Shown here in pieces: positions 9,236 through 18,162 of a DNA stretch of 55,033 nucleotides. Every line of letters begins with the position of its first letter. The stretch's first letter is position 1. The position numbers were made by a program, and so were the translations under genes. The notes below the pieces were generated by a model, which made no database searches, was not told the DNA's origin, and worked only from the letters and a program-made list of their open reading frames with translations. Source of the DNA: Sulfurimonas sp. (GTDB taxonomy: Bacteria > Campylobacterota > Campylobacteria > Campylobacterales > Sulfurimonadaceae); assembly GCA_013791885.1 (NCBI GenBank), contig VMSZ01000018.1, positions 1 to 55,033 of the forward strand, read 5' to 3'.

Positions 9236-9499
9236 TTATTTTTCCTTTCTTTTTTTTGCATAGAGTTTGTAAAGTATAGCCTTGCCTTTTTTTATCTCTA
9301 GAGAGACAATTTCCAAATCCTCTTTCAACTCTTTTTTTACTTTTTTTTCTAATTCAAGTTCGAGTTGCTTTTTAAGTGTCTGCTTGCGTTTATTAAGTTG
9401 TTGCAGCAGCCCTTTGACAGACTTTTTTTTACCTTCCGCTTCAAAATTTTCCAAGTTTAAAAATTTTTTTACGCTTTTAATAAATTTTTTAACACCCAT
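9236..9499 (-). CDS. Small lysine-rich coiled-coil protein of the polyphosphate operon
   Basis: I do not recognise a family. The protein has 87 residues, of which about 26 are lysine, with long helical stretches (LQQLNKRKQTLKKQLELELE) and no signal peptide or membrane segment. Its ATG overlaps the stop of the Na/Pi cotransporter (TAATG), and its stop abuts the PPK2 start, so it is translated within the operon. The high positive charge could suit binding to polyphosphate or nucleic acid; this is inference only. The strand and overlaps support it as a real gene. Confidence 0.7.
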   Translation of the reverse strand: MGVKKFIKSVKKFLNLENFEAEGKKKSVKGLLQQLNKRKQTLKKQLELELEKKVKKELKEDLEIVSLEIKKGKAILYKLYAKKRKEK

Positions 9500-11298
9500 T
9501 ATCTCTCCTTTGTAAGTATTTCACTAATGTCGTCCTGGTTAAAAGAGATCTCTTCCCCTACCTCACTCATTAAGAACATTCTCTGTGCCATGGATATGAG
9601 ATTTGAACTTATGTCATAAGCGTACGCTGTATCATTCATTAAAGAAGTTGCCATCTCATTGCTTATGAGAGAATTTCTAATAAGATTATCCAGAGTTCCG
9701 TTTGCAAGAATATCATATTTTTCCGTATGTACTTTGGCTTTTGAGAGAAGGGTGAGTCTTACATCCACTTCTTGCGCATTGGCTACAATATCCAAATCTC
9801 TCAAAAGCTCGGCTAAGTCTTTTGTTATCTTATCATACTGCTCTTTGATATGCACATTGCTGCTTTTGGTATATTTGACAAGGTTCTTTTGTAAATGTTT
9901 TGTATCTTTGACCGCTTCGACTAAGTCTCGATTAGCAAGCTTTAACTTATATAAAACCTCTATGTCGTTTGGTGACATATTTGCCTGCGCCTTTGTAGCA
10001 AAATCTATGATTTCACCGTAAATACCTTTTATCTTTTTGTTGTAATACTCATCTATATTTATAGGTTCATGTGCATACGCATCATGAATCACCTCATCAA
10101 GCGGCATGGATGAGAAAATATTGTGGCGTTTTAAGTTCAAACCGTGAATAATAATTTCCATTGCGTTTTCATACAAATGTCTTGTCTCACTCACGATTGA
10201 AGCCATAGACGTTGAAGGAAGTTCCAATGCTGAGTTATTAAGAAATCTGGCACTTTCAAACCCTGCGTTTGATTTTGTAGTGTCTTCTTTAAATATTCTA
10301 TGTAAAAAATTCACAAGTTTGTCTACAAAAGGAAGGAACATTAACACTCCCATGATTTTAAATAAACTGTCAAAAACTGCAAGTTTAAGTGTGTGATTAT
10401 CACTTGCTATGCCTATGGCGTCGCTGATGATATCAACTGTATACATAATTTGGTTTATGAGAATAATGGCAACAAACGCAGTTACAAGATTAAAAATAAG
10501 ATGCGCACCTGCAAGTCTTTTCCCATCTATGTTTGAACTCAGAGAACCAATGACTGCAGTAATAGTCGTACCGATATTTGCACCGATTGTAAGTGCTAAA
10601 GCATTTTCATACGTTATTTGATGCACAGACAGAGCTGCCAAGATGAGTACGATAGTAGCATGTGAAGATTGCATCACAACCGTCGCCAACAAACCGATAC
10701 CTATGAAAATCAATAAGCCTTTGAAACCATCGACGGCAAAGCTTGACAAGTCAATACTTGCCTTAAATGCTTCGAAACCGTCTTTCATATAATGAATACC
10801 CAAAAATAAGAATCCTAACCCGGCTAGAACATATCCTATGCCTTTGAGTGATTTTGTTTTTTGAAAAATCAAAATAATTCCAAACGCAAGCATTGGCATA
10901 GCATACGATGCAATATTTACTTTGAGTCCGAAACCGGCCATAAGCCATGCGCCCGTTGTCGTTCCTATGTTCGCCCCAAGGATTATTCCCACACCCTGTG
11001 TCAAGCCAATCAGTCCGGCACCTATAAACGAAATAGTTAAAACAGAAACCAGAGAACTTGACTGCATAATTGCGGTGGCAACAAATCCAAAGCTTATACT
11101 CTTAGAGAGTTTATCCGTAGACTTTTGCAGTATTTTTTCGAGTGTCCCTCCAGAAAAAGCTTTAAAACCTTCTTCAAGAGTTAACATACCAAACAAAAAG
11201 ATGGCAACACCCGCTGCAATCTCCTTAAAATCTGGACTTATCCAAAAGCCATAGGCTAAAAGAATTAAAATTGTAGGTAGTAATATTTTTCTTAGCAT
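9499..11298 (-). CDS. Na+/phosphate cotransporter with C-terminal PhoU-like domain
   Basis: A 599-aa inner-membrane protein of the NptA/YjbB (Na_Pi_cotrans) family. It shows the inverted-repeat signature: QSSSLVSVLTISFIGAG with GANIGTTTGAW in the first half (about 80-120), and QSSHATIVLILAALS with GANIGTTITAVIGS in the second half (about 210-250). The hydrophobic region ends near 325, and the C-terminal about 250 residues are a helical PhoU-like domain. Members carry Na+-coupled Pi across the inner membrane, in some species as exporters. Start and stop overlap the flanking genes by one base (TAATG), so it is a coupled operon member between the PiT transporter and the Lys-rich protein. Confidence 0.93.
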   Translation of the reverse strand: MLRKILLPTILILLAYGFWISPDFKEIAAGVAIFLFGMLTLEEGFKAFSGGTLEKILQKSTDKLSKSISFGFVATAIMQSSSLVSVLTISFIGAGLIGLTQGVGIILGANIGTTTGAWLMAGFGLKVNIASYAMPMLAFGIILIFQKTKSLKGIGYVLAGLGFLFLGIHYMKDGFEAFKASIDLSSFAVDGFKGLLIFIGIGLLATVVMQSSHATIVLILAALSVHQITYENALALTIGANIGTTITAVIGSLSSNIDGKRLAGAHLIFNLVTAFVAIILINQIMYTVDIISDAIGIASDNHTLKLAVFDSLFKIMGVLMFLPFVDKLVNFLHRIFKEDTTKSNAGFESARFLNNSALELPSTSMASIVSETRHLYENAMEIIIHGLNLKRHNIFSSMPLDEVIHDAYAHEPINIDEYYNKKIKGIYGEIIDFATKAQANMSPNDIEVLYKLKLANRDLVEAVKDTKHLQKNLVKYTKSSNVHIKEQYDKITKDLAELLRDLDIVANAQEVDVRLTLLSKAKVHTEKYDILANGTLDNLIRNSLISNEMATSLMNDTAYAYDISSNLISMAQRMFLMSEVGEEISFNQDDISEILTKER

Positions 11299-12929
11299 TA
11301 AAGCACGATTCCTTTAATCATAAAAAATATCAATGCAGCCAAAAGTGCTGCCGCTGGAACAGTTATTATCCAAGCTGCAACAATCTTTTTCACGGCATCA
11401 CGTTTCACATATTTTACTTTTTCAGCAGATTTAAGTTGTTTTTTAGCATCTTTGATGACTTCTTCTTCCAAATCTATCATCTTATAAAGTTCGACTATTC
11501 GCATATAATCTTCTTTGTTCTTTTCTTCTTTTGCTTCTAAAGTTTTTAGCTCATTTTTATATGCTTTTAAAACTCTTTTTTCATCATGTAAAGTAAGCTG
11601 TTCATGAACAACAACCTCTTTGACATCTTTTGCATCAAGATACTCTCTTAAAAAACCGACACCGAAGATTCCTCCGATGGCGATATGGGTAGAACTCACA
11701 GGAAGACCCAGTTGAGAAGCAATAATAACAGTGATTGAAGCAGCCATAGCAACTGAAAAGGCTCTCATCTGGTCAAGTTCCGTAATCTCGCCGCCGACTG
11801 TTTTGATAAGTTTTGGCCCATAAAGCGCAAGTCCGAGCGCGATACCGAGTGCACCCACAGCCATAACCCAAAATGGAATTCCGGCTTTACCCGAGACGCC
11901 CCCTGTCAGTACAGCATCATTAATAGCAGCCAAAGGCCCGATAGCATTTGCCACATCATTTGCACCATGAGCAAAACTTAAAAGTGCGGCTGCAAAAATA
12001 AGCGGCACGGTAAAAAGCAGGTTCACACCTTCTCTGCTGTTTTCTATTTGTATCGCTCTGAGTGCAACAGTTTTTTTCACGAAAAAATATACTACGCCCG
12101 CAACAATTAAACCAAAAATGGCCGCTACTATAAAGGAAGGTTTTTTCTCATCCGGAAGAAAGACTAAAACATCAACAATCGAAGGCCAAAGATTTTTAAG
12201 ACCCTTCAATGTCAAATATGTAACAAACGCCCAAGACATAATAGCTACAAAGACAGGTACCCATATCTTTGCCGCAGCAATTTTGTCTGCTCTATAGACC
12301 ATCGTTTTTTTTATGGCAAACAAAAACGCAGCCGCTATTATCCCACCTAAAAGCGGTGAAATAATCCATGATGCGACAATGGAACCCATCGTCCCCCAAG
12401 CTACAATTGAGAATCCCGCAGCCGCAATCCCAGCACCCATAACACCCCCGACTATGGAATGTGTTGTCGAGACCGGTGCTTTCATGGCAGTCGCAAAGTT
12501 AAGCCACAAAGCCGCTGCTAAAAGTGCCGCCATCATAGCCCAAATAAAAGGATCAACATTGCCGCCAAAAGCATTAATGTCAATAATCCCGTTTTTGATT
12601 GTTTTGACAACATCTCCACCTGCGATAAATGCACCGCCTGCTTCAAAAATAGCGGCAATTACTATCGCACCACCCATCGTAAGCGCTTTTGAACCAACCG
12701 CCGGACCTACATTGTTGGCAACGTCATTTGCCCCAATATTCATCGCCATGTAAGCTCCAAAAAGTGCCGCTATCGCCAAAAATATGTTATTTGGTATACC
12801 GCCTGAGCTTAAAAAGCTGTAAACAAGCACCGCTACCATAAAAAACAGTGCAAAACCAAGCCGCATAAAATCAACACCGCTACTTTTTAAGGCTTCTTTT
12901 TGCAATTTTTTTACTGTATTAATTTCCAT
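11298..12929 (-). CDS. pit: PiT-family inorganic phosphate transporter
   Basis: A 543-aa low-affinity Pi permease of the PiT/PHO4 family. Both copies of the signature are present: NIGANDVANNVGPAVGSKALT (split at about residues 64-84) and AHGANDVANAIGPLAAI (about 320-336). Many transmembrane helices flank a cytoplasmic Lys/Glu-rich helical insert at about 435-500. It is the first gene of the minus-strand operon that ends with two PPK2 genes, and it diverges from pstC across a 227-bp gap. A GGGAG ribosome-binding site lies before the ATG. No convincing TGTAA-type Pho box is seen on the minus strand, so the operon may be controlled differently from pst. Confidence 0.95.
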   Translation of the reverse strand: MEINTVKKLQKEALKSSGVDFMRLGFALFFMVAVLVYSFLSSGGIPNNIFLAIAALFGAYMAMNIGANDVANNVGPAVGSKALTMGGAIVIAAIFEAGGAFIAGGDVVKTIKNGIIDINAFGGNVDPFIWAMMAALLAAALWLNFATAMKAPVSTTHSIVGGVMGAGIAAAGFSIVAWGTMGSIVASWIISPLLGGIIAAAFLFAIKKTMVYRADKIAAAKIWVPVFVAIMSWAFVTYLTLKGLKNLWPSIVDVLVFLPDEKKPSFIVAAIFGLIVAGVVYFFVKKTVALRAIQIENSREGVNLLFTVPLIFAAALLSFAHGANDVANAIGPLAAINDAVLTGGVSGKAGIPFWVMAVGALGIALGLALYGPKLIKTVGGEITELDQMRAFSVAMAASITVIIASQLGLPVSSTHIAIGGIFGVGFLREYLDAKDVKEVVVHEQLTLHDEKRVLKAYKNELKTLEAKEEKNKEDYMRIVELYKMIDLEEEVIKDAKKQLKSAEKVKYVKRDAVKKIVAAWIITVPAAALLAALIFFMIKGIVL

Positions 12930-13089
12930 AATACTCCCTTTTTCTATAAAAATTTAACATAATCGAGATGACACAAACTGAAGGATTGCAAAGAATGAAA
13001 CACCAAGCCATATTCTCAAGTATATTCCTGCCGAACTTAATATTTTATTTAAATCTCTACAAGTTATGAAAAGATTTGCAAGGTGTGTT

Positions 13090-13122
13090 TGTAATAATTA
13101 TGTAACCAAACTTTTTTATACT
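13090..13122 (+). promoter_or_regulatory. Putative Pho box and -10 of pstCAB-phoU
   Basis: TGTAAT (13090-13095), 5 bp, TGTAAC (13101-13106), 10 bp, TATACT (13117-13122). This is the best copy of the shared architecture. The transcript start would fall about 25-30 bp before the TTG start of pstC. Confidence 0.75.
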
Positions 13123-13156
13123 GTCATACAAAAAAATTGCAAAGGAACCCGAACAA

Positions 13157-14017
13157 TTGAACCTTATACTCGATAAAATTTTTGCTCATACGACGAAGTT
13201 CATCGCGCTTGGCGTTTTACTCATTGTTGCCTGGATTTTCACCGAACTTTTTCAGCAGTCACTTGTATCAATTCAGTCTTCAGGATTTGATTTTGTTACC
13301 CAAACAAAATGGGCGCCAAACTTAGAAAAATTTGGGGCACTTCCGGCTATTTACGGCTCTGTCGTTTCAACATTTTTAGCGATGGTTTTGGCAGTTCCCG
13401 TAGCAATCGGTGTTGCCATCTTTTTGAGTGAATTGGCTCCCGCAAAACTCAAATCACCTGTCGGTGTTTCTATTGAGCTTCTTGCAGCTATTCCCTCAGT
13501 CATCTACGGTATGTGGGGACTTTTTTACTTCGTGCCTATTATCCGTGATATCGTCGGCGGCGTCGGTATCAGTATGTTGAGTGCCGGAATAGTGCTCTCC
13601 ATTATGATATTACCTTTCATGGCCGCAGTTACTCGTGATGCCATGAACACGACTCCGGATATTTTAAAAGAGTCCGCGTACGCTCTTGGCGGAACAAAAT
13701 GGGATGTCATAAAAGATGTTGTCATGCCTTATGCCAAAGCAGGAATCATCGGTTCATTTATCTTGGCACTTGGCCGTGCCATCGGTGAGACTATGGCTGT
13801 TACCTTTGTTATGGGGAATGTGCATAAAATCTCTTTAGATCTGACACAGCCGGCAACATCTATTCCGGTTACTTTGGCAAACGAATTTAACGAGGCAGAT
13901 ACCGGTATTTACTACTCAAGCCTTTTTGAGCTGTCACTTTTATTGCTTGTCATTAGTTTTACTATTATCTCAATTGCGAAATTTTACTTCCTGAGAAGAA
14001 AAAGGCTTGGCGCATGA
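13157..14017 (+). CDS. pstC: Phosphate ABC transporter permease PstC
   Basis: A 286-aa inner-membrane permease of the high-affinity Pst system. About six transmembrane helices are visible. The ABC-permease EAA loop is at DILKESAYALGGTKWDVIKDVVMPYAKAG (split; about residues 170-198), followed by LALGRAIGETMAVTFVMGN, a strong PstC signature. The TTG at 13157 is taken as start because AAGGA lies at 13142-13146 and the next in-frame Met is deep in the protein. Its end overlaps pstA by 4 bp. A Pho-box promoter lies upstream. Confidence 0.96.
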   Translation: MNLILDKIFAHTTKFIALGVLLIVAWIFTELFQQSLVSIQSSGFDFVTQTKWAPNLEKFGALPAIYGSVVSTFLAMVLAVPVAIGVAIFLSELAPAKLKSPVGVSIELLAAIPSVIYGMWGLFYFVPIIRDIVGGVGISMLSAGIVLSIMILPFMAAVTRDAMNTTPDILKESAYALGGTKWDVIKDVVMPYAKAGIIGSFILALGRAIGETMAVTFVMGNVHKISLDLTQPATSIPVTLANEFNEADTGIYYSSLFELSLLLLVISFTIISIAKFYFLRRKRLGA

Positions 14018-14856
14018 CACATACAGAAAAAAGAATTCTTACAAATAAAATAGTTATGACACTTTCAACGCTTTCTGCAATGGTAGGTATGACATTTTTA
14101 TTTTGGATACTCGGCATACTTGTAATCAATGGCATCGATGCCCTTAACTGGACTATTTTTTCAGAAGCCGGAGCACCTCCAGGTTACGAAGAAAGCGGAC
14201 TGAAACATGCGCTTATTGGTCAGTTGATGATAGTTGGAGTAGCAACATTTGCCGGTGTTCCTCTGGGTATTTTAGCCGGAACTTATTTGAGCGAATATGG
14301 ACAACAATCTAAGCTCGCTGAGACAATTCGTGACATTTCGGACATCATGATGTCTGCTCCAAGTATCGTAATCGGTGCTTTTGTTTATGCCATTGTTGTT
14401 GCGCCCATGGGACATTTTAGCGGCTGGGCAGGTTCTGTTGCTTTAACGATAATTATGCTTCCGATTATTTTACGTACAACAGATGACATGCTCCAACTTG
14501 TTCCCTCAACTCTTCGTGAAGCTGCGTTTGCCCTTGGTGCTCCAAAGTACAAGGTTATTATGCAGGTCGTTTACAGAGGGGCAAAAGTTGGAATATTAAC
14601 AGGTGTTCTTTTAGGTGTTGCACGTGTTGCGGGAGAGACCGCACCGCTTCTATTTACATCGTTCAACGACAACTTTTTAAATACAGATATGAATCAGCCA
14701 ATGGCTTCACTCACAGTTACTATGTTTAACTACGCGACAAGCCCTTATGAAGATTGGCAAAAACTCGGATGGGCTGCTGCGTTTATACTCAGTATGTTTA
14801 TCTTGGGTCTTAACATCATAGCAAGAGTATTTTTAATGAAGAAAAAAGGAAAATAA
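14014..14856 (+). CDS. pstA: Phosphate ABC transporter permease PstA
   Basis: A 280-aa second permease of the Pst complex. It has about six transmembrane helices and the EAA loop [18 protein letters not shown], followed by [17 protein letters not shown], typical of PstA. It overlaps pstC by 4 bp (ATGA) and pstB by 1 bp (TAATG), which indicates translational coupling. It partners PstC to form the channel, driven by PstB and fed by PstS. Confidence 0.96.
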   Translation: MTHTEKRILTNKIVMTLSTLSAMVGMTFLFWILGILVINGIDALNWTIFSEAGAPPGYEESGLKHALIGQLMIVGVATFAGVPLGILAGTYLSEYGQQSKLAETIRDISDIMMSAPSIVIGAFVYAIVVAPMGHFSGWAGSVALTIIMLPIILRTTDDMLQLVPSTLREAAFALGAPKYKVIMQVVYRGAKVGILTGVLLGVARVAGETAPLLFTSFNDNFLNTDMNQPMASLTVTMFNYATSPYEDWQKLGWAAAFILSMFILGLNIIARVFLMKKKGK

Positions 14857-15641
14857 TGGCAACTATTACGCAAATACTGGAAGAAAAAGCACTTGAAGTA
14901 AAGAACTTTGAGTTTACCTATGCAGGTGCAGATGCTCCAAGCATTAAAAAACTCGATATGCCCATAGCAAAAAACTCTATTACGGCACTTATTGGACCCT
15001 CAGGATGTGGAAAAACAACGCTTCTTAGAAGTTTTAACCGTATTCATGATTTGTATCCAGGAAACAAATATGAGGGAGAAATACTCTTTAAAGATAGAAA
15101 TATTTTAACGCCTAAAGAAGACTTAATCAACCTCAGAATTAAAATAGGAATGATTTTTCAAAAGCCTACTGCATTTCCTATGAGTATTTACGATAATGTA
15201 GCGTATGGAATGAGACTTCAAGGCATTAAAAATAAAACGGAACTTGAGGGGCGTGTTGAAAAAGCTCTCACTGACGCTGCTATCTGGAAAGAGGTCAAAG
15301 ACAGACTCAAGCATGATGCGAACGGCCTCTCAGGCGGTCAGCAACAGCGTTTGTGTATTGCTCGTGCAATTGCCGTTGAACCTGAAGTTCTTCTCTTTGA
15401 TGAACCGACATCTGCCCTTGACCCTATTTCAACAGCAGGCATAGAAGAGCTTGTAGTTGAACTCAAAGAAAAAGTTTCTATCATTATAGTTACGCACAAC
15501 ATGCAGCAGGCTGCACGTGTTAGCGACTATACAGGTTTTATGTATTTAGGTGAGCTTATAGAGCTTGGTCGCACAGAAGAGATGTTTGTTACTCCAAGAG
15601 AGAAGCTTACAGAAGAGTATATAACCGGCAAATTTGGTTGA
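14856..15641 (+). CDS. pstB: Phosphate ABC transporter ATPase PstB
   Basis: A 261-aa ATPase with Walker [19 protein letters not shown] followed by the PstB-type IHDLYPG, Q-loop [23 protein letters not shown] signature [16 protein letters not shown], Walker [14 protein letters not shown] and H-loop IIVTHNM. These identify PstB rather than another importer ATPase. It sits between pstA (1-bp overlap) and phoU (11 bp to the preferred ATG). Confidence 0.97.
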   Translation: MATITQILEEKALEVKNFEFTYAGADAPSIKKLDMPIAKNSITALIGPSGCGKTTLLRSFNRIHDLYPGNKYEGEILFKDRNILTPKEDLINLRIKIGMIFQKPTAFPMSIYDNVAYGMRLQGIKNKTELEGRVEKALTDAAIWKEVKDRLKHDANGLSGGQQQRLCIARAIAVEPEVLLFDEPTSALDPISTAGIEELVVELKEKVSIIIVTHNMQQAARVSDYTGFMYLGELIELGRTEEMFVTPREKLTEEYITGKFG

Positions 15642-15652
15642 TAAGGAAAACT

Positions 15653-16324
15653 ATGATAAGTAAATATGACTACAAAATAGATCAGGTAAGAGAGCAGATT
15701 GCTGCTCTTCTAAAAAATATAGTGGATGCAAGCCAGCTCTCGCTTAAGGCGTATGAAGAAAAGGATACAGAGAGTTTAAAAACTGTTCAAGAGATGCTTG
15801 GGAATGTTGCTGTTCAAGGTGATGTAATTGATAATGAAATTATAAAAACTTTCGCACTTTTTGGCCCTGAAGCAAAAGAACTGCGTTCACTTGTTGCTTA
15901 TTTAAAGATGACAAATGAACTTGTTCGTATTGGTGACGGTATCAAAAAATATGCAAGAAGAATGAAAGAGCATTTAAACAGTGAGTGTGATTTAACACCT
16001 CTCAACTCTACTATTATTCAGCTTCATAAAAGTACAGTGAACGCACTTGCATATATTTTAGAGTGTTTTACAAATCTCGATACTTGTAATATAGAAGAAT
16101 ATTATGCAAAAATCATGGTTGAAGAGAGTAAGAATGATGACCTTTTTTCCATCCTGGAAAAAGAGATTATGGGACTTATAATCATCGAGAGAGAACTTTC
16201 TATTGAATACGTAAAAGTTCTTGGAACACTCAGAAAACTTGAGCGTTCTTGTGATAGAAGTGTAAATATAGCAAACCTCATGATGTACGCAAAAAAAGGC
16301 GGACAACTGAGTCATTACAGTTAA
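15653..16324 (+). CDS. phoU: Phosphate signalling protein PhoU
   Basis: A 223-aa all-helical PhoU protein. In this family PhoU links Pst activity to the PhoR-type kinase and keeps the Pho regulon off when Pi is plentiful. Typical features include DVIDNEIIKTFALFGPEAKELR in the first three-helix repeat and GLIIIERELSIEYVKVLGTLRKLERSCDRSVNIA in the second (both given as key stretches, about 63-85 and 174-207). The start is set at ATG 15653 because AAGGA (15644-15647) precedes it; the in-frame TTG at 15638 lies inside the end of pstB. It is the last gene of pstCAB-phoU and is followed by a stem-loop. Confidence 0.9.
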   Translation: MISKYDYKIDQVREQIAALLKNIVDASQLSLKAYEEKDTESLKTVQEMLGNVAVQGDVIDNEIIKTFALFGPEAKELRSLVAYLKMTNELVRIGDGIKKYARRMKEHLNSECDLTPLNSTIIQLHKSTVNALAYILECFTNLDTCNIEEYYAKIMVEESKNDDLFSILEKEIMGLIIIERELSIEYVKVLGTLRKLERSCDRSVNIANLMMYAKKGGQLSHYS

Positions 16325-16344
16325 TTTCTCCACTATTTGAGTAA

Positions 16345-16371
16345 GCCTATAAATAAAGCAACTTTATAGGC
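16345..16371 (+). terminator. Stem-loop after phoU
   Basis: A nine-bp perfect stem GCCTATAAA / TTTATAGGC with a 9-base loop, extended weakly by GAG...CTC outside. The T-tail is poor, so it may terminate weakly or protect the 3' end of the transcript. Confidence 0.5.
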
Positions 16372-16531
16372 CTTTGCTCAATATTCACTCATAACAACGT
16401 CTTCACATCTACCTTTTCCCATTTACTTTATGAAACAAACATAGCAACTGATTATTTTTTAATCATTTGAAGGTACCTCTTTGAAAATAAATTAAGATAT
16501 ACTAACAGCACAATAAATTCAGGAGAAATAA

Positions 16532-17962
16532 ATGGGAAAATTTGTTAATAGTACAGAAGAATTTTTTACGTTTTGTGAAGAAAATGATGTTCAGTTTGTA
16601 GACTTTAGATTTACAGACATTAAGGGTACATGGCACCATGTTACTTACAGAATGAGTGCTGTAAACGCAGGTCAACTTGAAGGCGGCTTACCATTTGACG
16701 GTTCATCTGTAGACGCATGGCAACCAATAAACAAATCAGACATGCTACTTAAGCCTGATGTAGGTTCTGCGTTTTTAGATCCATTTACTGCTGATCCAAC
16801 CATAATAGTATTTTGTGATGTTTATGATATTTACAAGAACCAAGCGTATGAAAGATGTCCTCGTTCAATCGCAAAAGCGGCACTTAAGCACGCTGAGTCC
16901 TTAGGTATAGCTGATGCTGCTTACTTTGGACCTGAAAATGAATTTTTTGTATTTGATGATGTAAAATTCATCGACAATATCAACGAAGCGGGCTACAAAA
17001 TTGACACTGAAGAGGGTGGCTGGAACTCAAACACTGCTTATGCAGATGGCTACAACAATGCACACCGTCCAGGAACAAAGGGTGGTTACTTCCCGGTAGC
17101 TCCAACAGACAGTGCTGTAGATATGCGTGCTGAAATGATGATGATTATGGAACAAATCGGTCTTGAAGTTGTTCTTGGTCACCATGAAGTTGCTCAAGGT
17201 CAACACGAAATCGGTATCGTTTTCTCTGACATCATCGGTGCAGCTGACAATGTTCAAAAATACAAATATGTTGTAAAAATGGTAGCGCACCTTAACGGTA
17301 AAACTGCTACATTTATGCCAAAACCAATGTTTGGCGACAACGGTAACGGTATGCACGTTCACCAATCTTTATGGAAAGACGGTAAAAACCTTTTCTATAA
17401 ACAAGGTAATTATGCGAATATCTCTGAAATGGGTCTTAACTATGTTGGCGGTATCTTTAAACATGCTCGTTCGGTTGCTGCGTTTACTAACCCGACAACA
17501 AACTCATACAAAAGACTTTTACCAGGGTTTGAAGCTCCAAGCGTATTAACTTACTCTTCTCAAAACCGTTCTGCATCTTGCCGTATTCCTTATGGTGCCG
17601 GTGAAAAAGCAACTCGTATTGAAATGAGATTCCCGGATTCAACTGCTTGTCCTTACCTTGCGTTTGCTGTAATGATGATGGCTGGACTTGACGGTATTCA
17701 AAACAAAGAAATTCCAATCGGTCCAATGGATGAAGATTTATACGAACTTTCTTTAGATGAAATCCGTGAAAAAGGTATTCCTCAAATGCCACACACTTTA
17801 CGTGGTTCTCTAGAAGCACTTATTCGTGACAATGACTACCTTAAACCGGTATTTACTGATGAGTTCATTAATGCATACCAACACTACAGATTTGAGCGTG
17901 ACGTATGGCCAGACGAAGGTCGCCCAACTGCTTACGAGTTCAAAACTACGTACCAGTGCTAG
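16532..17962 (+). CDS. glnA: Glutamine synthetase type I
   Basis: A 476-aa cytoplasmic enzyme joining ammonia to glutamate with ATP. Motifs: substrate loop [12 protein letters not shown], metal ligands in [13 protein letters not shown] and [15 protein letters not shown] site [15 protein letters not shown], glutamate flap [17 protein letters not shown], and RNRS-like [10 protein letters not shown]. The region corresponding to the adenylylation loop keeps a tyrosine (DLYELS, near residue 410), so control by GlnE is possible. A good AGGAGA site lies before ATG 16532, with a TATACT-like -10 about 30 bp further up. It is monocistronic, with a terminator after the stop. Confidence 0.97.
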   Translation: MGKFVNSTEEFFTFCEENDVQFVDFRFTDIKGTWHHVTYRMSAVNAGQLEGGLPFDGSSVDAWQPINKSDMLLKPDVGSAFLDPFTADPTIIVFCDVYDIYKNQAYERCPRSIAKAALKHAESLGIADAAYFGPENEFFVFDDVKFIDNINEAGYKIDTEEGGWNSNTAYADGYNNAHRPGTKGGYFPVAPTDSAVDMRAEMMMIMEQIGLEVVLGHHEVAQGQHEIGIVFSDIIGAADNVQKYKYVVKMVAHLNGKTATFMPKPMFGDNGNGMHVHQSLWKDGKNLFYKQGNYANISEMGLNYVGGIFKHARSVAAFTNPTTNSYKRLLPGFEAPSVLTYSSQNRSASCRIPYGAGEKATRIEMRFPDSTACPYLAFAVMMMAGLDGIQNKEIPIGPMDEDLYELSLDEIREKGIPQMPHTLRGSLEALIRDNDYLKPVFTDEFINAYQHYRFERDVWPDEGRPTAYEFKTTYQC

Positions 17963-17980
17963 GCATTCTCGCTTAGTCAT

Positions 17981-18003
17981 TTTCTCCCACCTCGGTGGGA
18001 AAA
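17981..18003 (+). terminator. Terminator-like hairpin after glnA
   Basis: TCCCACC (17985-17991) pairs with GGTGGGA (17994-18000) around a 2-base loop, extended by TTT/AAA across a bulge. It lies 20 bp after the glnA stop. The T-tail is weak. Confidence 0.6.
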
Positions 18004-18097
18004 TCCCCAATTTTCATTCTAAATATACTTTTTTACAATAACTTTAGCCAAACAAACTATTTACTCTCTACTGAGATTTCTGTAATTATAAATTTGC

Positions 18098-18103
18098 TAT
18101 AAT
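18098..18103 (+). promoter_or_regulatory. Extended -10 element upstream of leuA
   Basis: TGCTATAAT ends at 18103, giving an extended -10. No clear -35 is seen. The leader to the leuA ATG is about 55 bp and includes AAAGGA as ribosome-binding site. Confidence 0.55.
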
Positions 18104-18162
18104 TGCGCCCAAGATAGTTATGTAAGAGTGTACTATCAAATTTCAAGTACAAAGGATTCATT

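Noticed and set aside
12313-12753. 146-aa plus-strand frame opposite the PiT transporter
   Set aside because: Ala/Pro/Ile-rich shadow of a conserved membrane protein gene; no independent evidence.
12930-13156. Pho box for the PiT-PPK2 operon on the minus strand
   Set aside because: A TATACT on the minus strand near 13020 was tested, but the sequences at the expected half-site positions do not match TGTAA.
13157-16324. pstS missing from the operon as a sign of an incomplete transporter
   Set aside because: A complete pstS with a matching promoter lies at 6330-7334 on the other strand, so the system is complete.
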